Of a stretch of DNA of 64,000 bases, positions 45,610-54,113 are shown one piece after another; within the stretch, counting starts at the first letter, position 1, and each line of letters starts with the position of its first letter. The notes under the pieces were generated by a model. It saw only the letters and a program-made list of their open reading frames with translations. It ran no database searches and was not told the DNA's origin. Source of the DNA: Pseudomonas sp. MWU15-20650 (lineage in GTDB: Bacteria > Pseudomonadota > Gammaproteobacteria > Pseudomonadales > Pseudomonadaceae). The position numbers and the translations under genes are program-made. The DNA lies in assembly GCF_023242475.1 (NCBI RefSeq), contig NZ_JALJFG010000005.1:62001-126000 (forward strand), read 5' to 3'.

Positions 45610-48039
45610 TTACCACTGGTAGGTGGCGCTGGCGACGACGCTGCGTTGGTCGCCGAAGTAGCAGTAGGAACCATCACAGGTGGACAGGTAGTCCTTGTTG
45701 AACAGGTTGGTGGCGTTCAACTTCACCGACGCACCCTTCAGGCTGTTGTCCAGGCGGCCCAGGTCGTAATGCACTGCGCCATCGAACACGGTGTAGGCGT
45801 TGGCCTTGCCGGTCCAGGTATTGGCCTGGTCGCCGTAGGTATTGCCGGTGTAGCGGGCGCCGAAGCCGATGCCGAAACCGTCGAGCACGCCGGAGTGCCA
45901 GGTGTAGTCGGTCCACAGGGAGGCTTGTTGGTTCGGCATCAGCTGCAGGCGGTTGCCTTGGTATTGGCCTTTTTGCACCTCGGACTTGGCCAGGGTGTAG
46001 GCCGCGATGACCTTGAGGTTTTCGGTCACGTCAGACACGGCTTCCAATTCCAGGCCCTTGACCTTCACCTCGCCGGTCTGGTCGGTGACTGCGACACCGC
46101 CAGACTGGAAGCTGGTAACCAATACGTTTTTCTGGGTCAGGTCATAGACCGCTGCACTGAGCAGCGTGTTGGAGCCCGGTGGCTGGTACTTGATCCCCAG
46201 TTCCCATTGTTTGCCTTCGGTTGGCTTATACGACTTGAGCGGGCCCACGCTGGCGTTGCTCGCCGGTTGGAACGATTCGGCGTAGGACAGGTACGGCACG
46301 AAGCCTGAGTCGAACACATAGCTCAGTGCCGCGTTGCCACTGAAGTTCTTGCTGCGGTCGGTGTTGGTGGCGTCGTTCTTGTTGAAGTACGTGGTGCCCT
46401 GGTGCACCCAGTCTTCACGACCGCCCAGGGTCAGGCGCCATTGGTCCAAGGCCATTTGGTCCTGGACGTAGAGGCCGGTCTGGACGGTTTTCTGGTTGTA
46501 GTCGTAATAGGCCGTCGAGCGCGCCGGACGCAGGACTGGCTGGGTGTTGATCGGGTTGAAGATGTTGACCGTGCCGGCGTCACCGAAGATTGAGAGGTAC
46601 GAGGTATCGGTGCGCTGATGATCCAGGCCAAGCAGCAGGGTGTGGGTGACGTCACCGGTGGCGAAGTCCGCCTGGAAGTTGTTGTCGACCGCGAACTGGC
46701 CGATGTTCTCGTTCACATTGGTGGACGAGCGGCTGATGTTGCCGTCAGCGTCAGCCGGGGAGTAGGCATAGGAACCCACGGTCAGTTGCTGGAAGGCCAG
46801 TTCCGACTTGGTGTAACGCAGGTTCTGCTTGAACTGCCAGGTATCGTTGAAACGATGTTCGAAGGCATAACCCAATGCGTAGTAGGTGCGGTCGTAGTAC
46901 TCGTAGTCCGGGTCGCCCAGGTTTTTGTGATGGGACACGTTGCCCAGGGGCGATTTGATCTTGGTGCCCTGAATGGGCATGAACTGACTCGTGGCACCGG
47001 TATCGTCACGGGTGAACTGCGACAGCAAGGTCAGCTTGGTATCCGTGTCGATATTCCACGTCAAACTCGGCGCAATGTTGTAGCGCTTGTTATCGATGTG
47101 ATCGACCTGAGTTCCAGCATCGCGCAGCACGCCGCTGATGCCATACAGGAACTGGCCTTCATCATCGATCTTGCCGGTGCTGGCGAAGTTGATCTGGCGG
47201 TAGTTGTCACTGCCGTATTGCACTTGGAGGGCATTGCTCGATTCGGCGCTGGGACGGCGGCTGACCATGTCCAGCAGACCACCCGGTGGCGTCTGCCCGT
47301 AGACCGAAGAGGCTGGGCCGCGCAGTAGGGCCAGACGATCAAGGTTCCAGGTTTCCGCTTTCGGGTTGGCATAAACGCCGCGCGGCAGCGGCAAGCCGTC
47401 GAGGAACTGGGTGGGTTCAAAACCGCGCACGCGCATCCAATCGTAACGGGTGTCGCTGCCATAGCTGGCGGACACAATGCCGGGCATGTATTTGACGGCG
47501 TCGTCGAGGTTCTGGACGTTGCGGTCTTGCATCTGCTCGCGGGTGGCCACCGAGATCGAGCGCGGTGCCTCGACCAACGCGGTATCGGTCTTGGTGCCGG
47601 CGGCGGTGCGCGTTGCCAGGTAGCCGTCCACCGGGCCCCAGGCACTTTCATAACTGCCTTGGGCAATGATGCTGGTCTGCGGCAACGCCACGACCCCCTC
47701 GGGAATCGCCACCAGTGTGTAGGTGCCCGCGCTGCCCTGTTCCAGTTGCAACCCCGTGCCACGCAAGGCTTCACGCAATGCGCCTTGGGCATCGAACTGG
47801 CCCTTGACCGGTGCCGAGGTTTTGCCCGAAGCGAGCGAGGGGTTGAGCGTCAGCGCCAGGCCGGCCTGGCTGGCGATCTGGTTCAGGGTGCTCGCCAGCG
47901 GCGCGGCCGGCAGGTTGTAGGCGCGCACGCTGGAGGCTTGTTCAGCGGCCACCAGCGCGGTGCTGGCCAGCGGGGCGCTGAGGGCGATGGCCATGGCTAA
48001 CAGGCTGGGGCGCAACAAGGTGTCTAGCGTGCGGGACAT
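45610..48039 (-). CDS. TonB-dependent siderophore receptor with signalling domain
   Basis: 809 residues: signal peptide (about 1-32), a secretin/TonB N-terminal (STN) signalling domain (~35-115; SVRAYNLPAAPLASTLNQIA), plug (~140-280; VEAPRSISVATREQMQDRNV, LLRGPASSVYGQTPPGGLL), and a 22-strand barrel ending in aromatic YQW. A cysteine pair near the end (STCDGSYCYFG) is typical of FhuA/FoxA/FiuA-type hydroxamate receptors. Position near creBCD favours ferrichrome FiuA, while the PepSY gene favours ferrioxamine FoxA, so I give no symbol. Expression is presumably under the FecI-like sigma upstream. Confidence 0.92.
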   Translation of the reverse strand: MSRTLDTLLRPSLLAMAIALSAPLASTALVAAEQASSVRAYNLPAAPLASTLNQIASQAGLALTLNPSLASGKTSAPVKGQFDAQGALREALRGTGLQLEQGSAGTYTLVAIPEGVVALPQTSIIAQGSYESAWGPVDGYLATRTAAGTKTDTALVEAPRSISVATREQMQDRNVQNLDDAVKYMPGIVSASYGSDTRYDWMRVRGFEPTQFLDGLPLPRGVYANPKAETWNLDRLALLRGPASSVYGQTPPGGLLDMVSRRPSAESSNALQVQYGSDNYRQINFASTGKIDDEGQFLYGISGVLRDAGTQVDHIDNKRYNIAPSLTWNIDTDTKLTLLSQFTRDDTGATSQFMPIQGTKIKSPLGNVSHHKNLGDPDYEYYDRTYYALGYAFEHRFNDTWQFKQNLRYTKSELAFQQLTVGSYAYSPADADGNISRSSTNVNENIGQFAVDNNFQADFATGDVTHTLLLGLDHQRTDTSYLSIFGDAGTVNIFNPINTQPVLRPARSTAYYDYNQKTVQTGLYVQDQMALDQWRLTLGGREDWVHQGTTYFNKNDATNTDRSKNFSGNAALSYVFDSGFVPYLSYAESFQPASNASVGPLKSYKPTEGKQWELGIKYQPPGSNTLLSAAVYDLTQKNVLVTSFQSGGVAVTDQTGEVKVKGLELEAVSDVTENLKVIAAYTLAKSEVQKGQYQGNRLQLMPNQQASLWTDYTWHSGVLDGFGIGFGARYTGNTYGDQANTWTGKANAYTVFDGAVHYDLGRLDNSLKGASVKLNATNLFNKDYLSTCDGSYCYFGDQRSVVASATYQW

Positions 48040-48125
48040 AAGGGCGGCTCCTGAATGGAAATATTTCTCAATTGCCTAGGTGCCGAGCGAGAATCAAAAA
48101 GTGATAGGGCAGGCTGAGAATATTT

Positions 48126-49106
48126 TTAGGGGGACGCTGGAGCCTTGGCGGCCACGGTCACCCACCACGGGGTGTGTTGTTCGATCTGCACGGGCAAGGT
48201 CGGCAGCAGCGCATTGAGCGCCAGGGTGGTGTCGTGCAGTGGGAAGCTGCCGGTGATGCGCAGGTCGGCGACGTTTTTATCCACACCCAGATAGCCGCTG
48301 CGGTAGCGGCCCAGTTCTTCGACCACATCGCCCAGGCGGGCGTTGTCGACCACCAGCATGCCGCGGGTCCAGGCATCGGTGGCCGCGGTGACGGCGAGCA
48401 GAGGGCCGAGGCCGTCGCTGCGCATCAGCACTTGTTGGCCTTCCTTGAAGACCTGTTCCAAGTGCGACGCCTTTGGCTGGGCGGCCACGGCCGATTGCAG
48501 CACACTCAGGCGTGTGGCGCCGTCTTCGCGCTTGACGATAAACCGCGTCCCCAATGCCCGCAGGCTGCCGTCGCGGGTTTGCACATAGAATGGGCGGGCA
48601 TCGTTGTGGCCGGTTTCGACGAGTATTTCACCGGCTTGCAACACGATCAGCCGGCGTTTTTCGTCGAAGCGCACATCAATGGCGCTATGGGTATTGAGGT
48701 TGATCAACGTACCGTCCGCCAGCTTCAGCGTGCGTTGCTCGCCGGTAGCGGTGCGTTGGTCGGCCAGCCAATAGTGGATCGGCACATAACGCTCGCCGGC
48801 AAACAACACCAGCCCACACACCAGGGCGAGACTTGCCAAGCCGCTGCCCAGCTTGCGTACACGCCGGGCAATGCCTGCGCGCGACTGCAGCAACGCCGCC
48901 CGCGCCGGGCCCGAGGCCACGCTGAAGCGCTGGTCGAGCATGCCCAGTTGGCGCCAGGCCCGTGCGTGCTCTTCATCACTGGCCAGCCATTTGGCGAATT
49001 CTTCCCGGGCCACGAAGTTGCCGTCGCCTGAATCGAGGGACAGTTGCCAGGCAATCGCGGCATCCAGCACGCGGGCCGACACCGGTTTTGAGCTGATCGC
49101 GCTCAC
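48126..49106 (-). CDS. FecR-type anti-sigma/signal transducer
   Basis: 326 residues with GTG start at 49106, overlapping the sigma gene stop (GTGA). An N-terminal cytoplasmic domain of DUF4880 type (AIAWQLSLDSGDGNFVAREEF) is followed by a membrane helix (about 84-105; LGSGLASLALVCGLVLFAGE) and a periplasmic FecR domain (GEQRTLKLADGTLINLNTHS; FYVQTRDGSLRALGTRF), ending with a secretin-like STN-binding region. It transmits receptor occupancy to the sigma factor. Upstream codons in frame from 49193 are shadow. Confidence 0.92.
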   Translation of the reverse strand: MSAISSKPVSARVLDAAIAWQLSLDSGDGNFVAREEFAKWLASDEEHARAWRQLGMLDQRFSVASGPARAALLQSRAGIARRVRKLGSGLASLALVCGLVLFAGERYVPIHYWLADQRTATGEQRTLKLADGTLINLNTHSAIDVRFDEKRRLIVLQAGEILVETGHNDARPFYVQTRDGSLRALGTRFIVKREDGATRLSVLQSAVAAQPKASHLEQVFKEGQQVLMRSDGLGPLLAVTAATDAWTRGMLVVDNARLGDVVEELGRYRSGYLGVDKNVADLRITGSFPLHDTTLALNALLPTLPVQIEQHTPWWVTVAAKAPASP

Positions 49107-49621
49107 AGTGGCTCGCCATACAGCGCGATATAGCACTGGCGAATACCCTGGGCCAGGTACTGACGCACGCGCGGCACCGACACGCCAAGGCACTGGGCAA
49201 TTTGTGCGTGGCCCAGGCCGTCGAGGCGGTTATAGAGGAAGGCCGCACGTGCCTTGCTCGACAGCTTGCCGAGCAGGCGGTCGATGGCCTTGAGGTCTTC
49301 GAGGATCAGTTGCTGCTCTTCCGGCGAGGGGTGTTCGCTTTCCGGGATCAGCATCAATTCGGTGAGGTAAGCCTGCTCCAGGGCGGCGCGACGGAAATAG
49401 TCGAACAGCAAGCCCTTGGCGATGGCGACCAGGAACGCCCTGGGTTCACGGGGTTCGCGCAACTCGTCACGGCCCAGCAGGCGCATGAAGGTGTCCTGGC
49501 TCAAGTCTTCGGCGCGGCTTGGGCAGGCCACGTTACGTCGCAGCCACGCCAACAGCCAGACGCGATGGTCGCGATACAACGCGCCAACCAGCTCACTGTG
49601 TGGGTTTGGGACCGACGACAA
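49103..49621 (-). CDS. FecI-type ECF sigma factor of the iron uptake operon
   Basis: 172 residues. Region 2 (LYRDHRVWLLAWLRRNV; AEDLSQDTFMRLL) and region 4 (SSKARAAFLYNRLDGLGHAQ; LGVSVPRVRQYLAQG) are clear. The apparent start is TTG at 49621; the ATG nearby is out of frame. It drives the receptor gene in the classical Fec-type cascade. A Fur-box-like site lies 35-50 bases upstream. Confidence 0.88.
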   Translation of the reverse strand: MSSVPNPHSELVGALYRDHRVWLLAWLRRNVACPSRAEDLSQDTFMRLLGRDELREPREPRAFLVAIAKGLLFDYFRRAALEQAYLTELMLIPESEHPSPEEQQLILEDLKAIDRLLGKLSSKARAAFLYNRLDGLGHAQIAQCLGVSVPRVRQYLAQGIRQCYIALYGEPL

Positions 49622-49654
49622 GGCATCACCGAATAAATAAGTTGTTTAAACTAA

Positions 49655-49673
49655 CGAGAATTATTCGCGATTG
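49655..49673 (-). promoter_or_regulatory. Fur box-like site before the sigma gene
   Basis: On the minus strand the run GCGAATAATTCTCGTT resembles the GCGAATnATTCTCATT form of Pseudomonas Fur sites upstream of fecI-type genes. It implies iron repression of sigma and anti-sigma genes. Confidence 0.65.
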
Positions 49674-49747
49674 TGTCAGAGGCGTCGGGTGGGCGCAATT
49701 GGCGTCTGTCGGGTGGTGGCCGAATAATATCCACGGTGACCGCGCAC

Positions 49748-50455
49748 CTACAGGGAAGGGGATTGTTTGCGGCGTTTCCATTGTGCCAAACGCTCTTGCA
49801 AGGCGTGGGGCGTGTCGATCTGCTGCTGTCGGGCACGGCTGAGCAGGATCAGCATCAGCTCCGCCGTGGCCAGCGCGTCGGCGCTGGCATGATGGCGCTC
49901 ACCGACGTGCAGCTTGAAGTGGTTGACCCAGTCGTCAAGCCCGGCTTCGCGCAGAGTGGCGTCTGGGTACAACATCGGCGCCAGGTCGGCGACATCGAGA
50001 AACGGATGGGCCAGGCGATAGCCCAGGGTCTCTTTGAGCGCCCGGCCCAGCATGTGTTGATCGAACGGCGCATGAAACGCCAGCAACGGGCTGTCACCGA
50101 CAAACGCCATGAAATCCAGCAGCGCTTCAGCCGGGTCGCTGCCGGCGGCGATCGCGCTGGGCCCCAGGCCATGGATCAGCACGCTGGGGCTGAGTTTGGT
50201 GTCGGTGCGTTGCAGGGTGCGTTCGAACAGTTGGGAAAAGTCCACCGCGCCATCCTCGATCACCACGGCGCCGATGGACAGCACTTGATCGCGATGGAGG
50301 TTCAGGCCGCTGGTTTCCAGGTCGACCACTACCCAGCGTTGGTCGCGCAAAGCGCCATCGCCCAGCACGGCGGGCTTGGGCAATCGTGCCAGTTGCTGCT
50401 GTTGCGCCACATCCAGGCCGGGTTTTGTCTGGCGCAGCCAGCCGAGCAGGTTCAC
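49748..50455 (-). CDS. DnaQ-like 3'-5' exonuclease
   Basis: 235-residue DEDDh exonuclease. Motifs are VVVDLETSGLNL (DxE), LAFHAPFDQHML (Asp) and HHASADALATAE (HxxxxD). About 40 extra N-terminal residues precede the domain. The start overlaps the stop of the CBS/DUF294 gene by four bases, so the two proteins are made together. This pairing of a nucleotidyltransferase-CBS protein with a DEDDh nuclease is common in Pseudomonas, often by acetate-metabolism genes, which are absent here. Confidence 0.9.
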   Translation of the reverse strand: MNLLGWLRQTKPGLDVAQQQQLARLPKPAVLGDGALRDQRWVVVDLETSGLNLHRDQVLSIGAVVIEDGAVDFSQLFERTLQRTDTKLSPSVLIHGLGPSAIAAGSDPAEALLDFMAFVGDSPLLAFHAPFDQHMLGRALKETLGYRLAHPFLDVADLAPMLYPDATLREAGLDDWVNHFKLHVGERHHASADALATAELMLILLSRARQQQIDTPHALQERLAQWKRRKQSPSL

Positions 50456-52413
50456 AGCTGGTACCGCAAGGTCAGGCTGCTTTGCAGGCGCTGGGCCTGG
50501 CGCAGGGACTCACGCAGGATGCGCCGGTCCAGGTGGTTGAGGCTGTCGGGGTCGACTCGATTGGAGTACGGCTGGTTTTCCCGGGTCTGCAACTGGTGCT
50601 GCTGCATGCGGGTTTGCTGGATAAAGTGGTACGCCTCTTCATAGGCCGCGCCGTCCAGCGGTTGGATCACTTCCTTGGCCACCAATTGGCGCAGGCGTTC
50701 CAGGGTGTTGTTGGCGTGGATGCCGTTGGCCAGGGCCAGCAGGCGTGCACCGTCGACAAACGGCGTGAGGCCCTGCACCTTGAGGTCGAGGGTGGCCTTT
50801 TCGCCGCCTTTGCGGGTCAGCACGAATTCGCGCAAGCGCCCGACGGGCGGACGCTGGCGCAACGCATTTTCGGCCAACATGCGCTGGAACAACCGGTTAT
50901 CCGCCACCTGGTCCAGAATGCCCTGGCGCAGTTGCTCGCAGCCTTGTTCATCACCCCACACCACACGCAAGTCGAAATAGATGCTCGAGCCCAGCAGGTT
51001 CTGCGGTGTCGCTTCGCGAATAAACGCAGCAAACCGGCGCGCCCATTCGGCCCGGGACAGGCACAGTTGCGGGTTGCCCGCCATGATATTGCCCTTGCAC
51101 AGGCTGAACCCGCACAGCGCCAGGCTCTGGTTGATCTGCTGTGCCAGCGGCAACAGGCGGCCACGAATCTCGGCCGCCTCAACGGCGTCCTTGGCCTCGA
51201 ACAGGATGCCGTTGTCCTGGTCGGTAAACAGCGTTTGCTCACGGCGGCCTTCGCTGCCGAAGCACAGCCAACTGAATGGCACGCCGGGGTCGCCTTTTTC
51301 GGCGAGGGTCAACTCGATTACCCGGCACACGGTGTGGTCGTTGAGCAGCGTAATAATGTGGGTGATCTGGGTGGACGACGCCCCGTGGGCCAGCATGCGC
51401 TCCACCAACTGGCCGATCTCGCCGCGAATCGCCACCAGGTTTTCGATGCGGGGCGCGTTACGGATGGTGCGGGCCAGGTGCACGAGGTCGACCCGTTGCA
51501 AGGAAAACAAGTCGCGCTCGGACACCACGCCGCACAGGCGCTGATCTTTCACCAGGCACACATGGGCGATATGCCGCTCGGTCATGGCGATGGCGGCGTC
51601 GAACGCACTGTGATCCGGGGTCAGGAAAAACGGCGCCTGGGTCATATGGCGGTCGATGACCTGATTGAAATCACTGGTACCGTCGGCCACCACTTGGCGC
51701 AGGTCGCGCAGGGTGAAGATCCCTAGAGGTGCCTTGTGCTCGTTGACGATCACGATACTGCCGACCTGCTGCTCATGCATCAGCGTCACCGCCTCACGCA
51801 GGGGCGTGTTCGGGCTACAGGTGACCGGGTGGCGCATGGCCAACTCCCCCAGCCGGGTGTTCAAGGAATATTGAGTGCCGAGGGTTTCCACGGCTTTTTG
51901 CTGCACCTGCTGGTTGATCTGGTCGAGCAGGCTGCTGACACCGCGCAGGGCAAAATCACGAAATGGGCTGGACAGCGCGAACAGCTTGATAAACGCCGGT
52001 TTGTTCAGTTGCAGGCAGAACGTGTCTTCGGCGGCCTTGTGTTCGGTGCGGGTGGCGCGCTCACCCAGCAGCGCAGCCAGCGGAAAGCACTCGCCGGTGG
52101 TGATTTCGAAGGTGGTTTCAGTCGAGTCCGGTCGTTCGCCGACCACACGGCCCTGCTTGACGATATAAAAGTGCTCAACCGGCCCGCCCGACGGCTTGAG
52201 GATGCTCTCGCCGGGTGCGTAGAAACGTAATTGGCACTGTTCCACCAGAAACGCCAGGTGCGCATTTTCCATCTGGTTGAACGGTGGGAAGCGTTGCAGG
52301 AATTGCAGGGTGCCGTGGATGTTCTGCAATACGGCGTTTTTACCCGCCTGGGTGAAAGCATCAGCTTTACTCATAACAGTGACCGCAGTTTTTTTGTCGT
52401 TATCGTGCTGCAT
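50452..52413 (-). CDS. CBS/cyclic-nucleotide-binding DUF294 nucleotidyltransferase-like protein
   Basis: 653 residues: N-terminal cNMP-binding domain (~40-160; LEQCQLRFYAPGESILKPSG would be its core region, from QCQLRFYAPGES), a CBS pair (~185-310; RHPVTCSPNTPLREAVTLM; HIAHVCLVKDQRLCGVVSE), a nucleotidyltransferase-like domain (CFGSEGRREQTLFTDQDNG, ~405-423) and a C-terminal DUF294-type helical domain. Likely a cytoplasmic signalling protein, perhaps a uridylyltransferase-like regulator. AGGAG lies before ATG 52413. Divergent from the response regulator. Confidence 0.87.
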   Translation of the reverse strand: MQHDNDKKTAVTVMSKADAFTQAGKNAVLQNIHGTLQFLQRFPPFNQMENAHLAFLVEQCQLRFYAPGESILKPSGGPVEHFYIVKQGRVVGERPDSTETTFEITTGECFPLAALLGERATRTEHKAAEDTFCLQLNKPAFIKLFALSSPFRDFALRGVSSLLDQINQQVQQKAVETLGTQYSLNTRLGELAMRHPVTCSPNTPLREAVTLMHEQQVGSIVIVNEHKAPLGIFTLRDLRQVVADGTSDFNQVIDRHMTQAPFFLTPDHSAFDAAIAMTERHIAHVCLVKDQRLCGVVSERDLFSLQRVDLVHLARTIRNAPRIENLVAIRGEIGQLVERMLAHGASSTQITHIITLLNDHTVCRVIELTLAEKGDPGVPFSWLCFGSEGRREQTLFTDQDNGILFEAKDAVEAAEIRGRLLPLAQQINQSLALCGFSLCKGNIMAGNPQLCLSRAEWARRFAAFIREATPQNLLGSSIYFDLRVVWGDEQGCEQLRQGILDQVADNRLFQRMLAENALRQRPPVGRLREFVLTRKGGEKATLDLKVQGLTPFVDGARLLALANGIHANNTLERLRQLVAKEVIQPLDGAAYEEAYHFIQQTRMQQHQLQTRENQPYSNRVDPDSLNHLDRRILRESLRQAQRLQSSLTLRYQL

Positions 52414-52621
52414 GGTCGACTCCTGCGCCGCGGGTGCCCATTGGACGTAAGTCTAGGTCGATAAACGCAGCGCAAAACTAGGGAAAAACCTTACATGACA
52501 ACCGTCCAAACCCCGTAGAACGCCCACTAGGCAAACTTTCCGACGAAGTGCACATTGTTCGCCCTTGCGCAGATGTCTGACGAGTGTGCTGGGAGATTGA
52601 TTTAGAACTGCTGAGAAACGT

Positions 52622-53086
52622 ATGTCCGACCACGATATTTTGAGTGATGCCGAGCGCGAGGCGCTGAGCGCCGTGATGCTGGAGCCCGACTTACCGCCAC
52701 AACGGGTGTTGATTGTCGACGATGACAAAGATGCGCGTGAACTGCTGGCAGAGATCCTGGGGCTGGACGGTATTCGCTGCATGACTGCCGACAGTGGTGA
52801 GGCGGCGTGGGATTTGTTGAAGTCGAGCAGTTCGATCGGTCTGCTGATCACCGACCTGCGCATGGCGCCGAGCAATGGCTTGGAGTTGATTCGCCAAGTA
52901 CGAGAGTCGACCCGGGCGGCGTTGCCGATCATCGTCATGTCAGGGGACGCGGAAGCGCCGGATGTGATTGAAGCGATGCATTTGAGCGTGGTGGATTTCC
53001 TGCTCAAGCCGATTGATATCGAGAAGCTGGCGAAGTTGGTGAAACGGGAATTGGGAATTGGGGATGGTGCCCTGAGTGTGGGGTGA
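52622..53086 (+). CDS. Stand-alone response regulator receiver protein
   Basis: 154 residues with an ~26-residue N-terminal extension (DILSDAEREALSAVMLEP) and one receiver domain (VLIVDDDKDARELL; phospho-acceptor Asp in LLITDLRMAPSNG; VDFLLKPIDIEKL with the conserved Lys). No output domain, so it likely acts by protein contact. A partner kinase is not in the window. Divergent from the CBS/DUF294 gene with 208 bases between them, in which I see no further feature. Confidence 0.88.
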   Translation: MSDHDILSDAEREALSAVMLEPDLPPQRVLIVDDDKDARELLAEILGLDGIRCMTADSGEAAWDLLKSSSSIGLLITDLRMAPSNGLELIRQVRESTRAALPIIVMSGDAEAPDVIEAMHLSVVDFLLKPIDIEKLAKLVKRELGIGDGALSVG

Positions 53087-53094
53087 CGGTCCTG

Positions 53095-53130
53095 GCCTCA
53101 TCGCGGGCAAGCCCGGCTCCCACATTCAAG
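53095..53130. repeat. Single REP-like element
   Basis: CATCGCGGGCAAGCCCGGCTCCCAC after the response regulator gene, a variant REP arm directly before the tandem repeat. Confidence 0.6.
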
Positions 53131-53258
53131 CGCATTCAGTCAGGTGAAGCGCGGTCGAATGTGGGAGGGGGAGTCAATGATGCTGTAACTGACCCCGCGC
53201 CATCGGGAGCAAGTCGAATCGTCGCACCGCCCCTCCCACAGGTTGTTCTCGGTTGATT

Positions 53259-53339
53259 TCAGGCCCAGAGATGCTCGTAGAGAATAGTCGCCCCCACCAG
53301 CGTCAACGCCACGCTACCTGAAAATACCCTCAGACCCAT
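53259..53339 (-). CDS. Micro-ORF copy 1 in the tandem repeat, 26 residues
   Basis: ATG frame starting MGLRVFSGSVALTLVG and ending LYEHLWA, a single hydrophobic helix. It differs from copy 2 at two positions (T/M and E/D). No strong ribosome site is seen: the upstream sequence is a REP arm. It may be a real membrane microprotein or the remnant of a duplicated gene tail. Confidence 0.3.
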   Translation of the reverse strand: MGLRVFSGSVALTLVGATILYEHLWA

Positions 53340-53460
53340 GTGGGAGGGGGCTTGCTCCCGATATCAGTGGACCAGTCAATGATGCTGTAACTGACCCGGC
53401 GCCATCGGGAGCAAGTCGAATCGTCGCACCGCCCCTCCCACAGGTTGTTCTCGGTTGATT

Positions 53461-53541
53461 TCAGGCCCAGAGATGATCGTAGAGAATAGTCGCCCCCACC
53501 AGCATCAACGCCACGCTACCTGAAAATACCCTCAGACCCAT
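53461..53541 (-). CDS. Micro-ORF copy 2 in the tandem repeat, 26 residues
   Basis: Starts MGLRVFSGSVALMLVG and ends LYDHLWA. Same layout as copy 1, 202 bases away. A third copy in unit 3 has lost its first half at the repeat edge (53694). A stop codon lies nine codons upstream of the ATG, so the frame cannot be much longer. Confidence 0.3.
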   Translation of the reverse strand: MGLRVFSGSVALMLVGATILYDHLWA

Positions 53542-53793
53542 GTGGGAGGGGGCTTGCTCCCGATATCAATGGACCAGTCAATGATGCTGCTACTGACCCG
53601 GCGCCATCGGGAGCAAGTCGAATCGTCGCACCGCCCCTCCCACAGGTTGTTCTCGGTTGACTTCAGGCCCAGAGATGATCGTAGAGAATAGTCGTTCCGA
53701 TCTGAAGACCGTTTTTAGCCTTGAACGCCCAGGCGTGTTAGCCGAGCCATTGATACCTTGGCGGCGCCGGGCCTCACTTGGTTTTAGGGTGCG

Positions 53794-54066
53794 TTGCAAA
53801 CGCAGTTCCAGATTAGATATCGCCAACCCTTAAATCCTGGCCATTACGCACTCGATGCATCGGACCTGATTTTGGCTCTTCTTTGTAGAGACAATAGACA
53901 GCAGCTTTACGCGCGCGATGAAGGGGCCAAAGGTAAAGCCCACGTGTGGGTCGAGCGTACGGGTATAAATTGGGTTTATAAGGGCGGCCTGGATATAACG
54001 TTCCCTTGTCCTGAACCAGTAATTCAGGTAAATGGCAACTTTGATGTTTCGTTTGTATATGAATAG
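53794..54066 (+). CDS. Low-GC hypothetical frame, possible gene remnant
   Basis: 90-codon frame with TTG as first possible start, stop in frame just upstream and no clear ribosome site. The protein has HYALDASDLILALL and a beta-rich tail (KAHVWVERTGINWVYKGG). Base composition is clearly lower in GC than neighbours. It may be the 3' end of a lost gene at a recombination joint, because the tandem repeat ends 100 bases before it. I do not recognise a family. Confidence 0.35.
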   Translation: MQTQFQIRYRQPLNPGHYALDASDLILALLCRDNRQQLYARDEGAKGKAHVWVERTGINWVYKGGLDITFPCPEPVIQVNGNFDVSFVYE

Positions 54067-54077
54067 CATTGACTCAC

Positions 54078-54110
54078 AAAAAAGCCCTGATCTTGCGATC
54101 AGGGCTTTTT
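54078..54110. terminator. Bidirectional Rho-independent terminator of glcB
   Basis: AAAAAAGCCCTGATC TTGC GATCAGGGCTTTTT: a 9-bp GC-containing stem with a TTGC loop and A/T tails on both sides, so it works in either direction. Ends glcB on the minus strand. Confidence 0.92.
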
Positions 54111-54113
54111 CAT

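Larger units (their letters stand above)
53161..53694. repeat. Tandem repeat of 2.7 units (~202 bp) containing REP arms and a micro-ORF
   Basis: Units begin at GTGGGAGGGG at 53161, 53340 and 53542. Units 2 and 3 are offset by 202 bases and nearly identical; unit 1 lacks 23 bases of REP arm (CTTGCTCCCGATATCAGTGGACC). Unit 3 stops at 53694, where unrelated sequence starts. Each unit has two facing REP arms then a ~100-base segment. The minus strand of that segment encodes a 26-residue frame in units 1 and 2. Confidence 0.92.

Noticed and set aside
53830..54069. 79-codon minus-strand frame opposite the low-GC frame at 53794
   Set aside because: No ribosome site and no family match; one of two equally weak alternatives, listed only as context.
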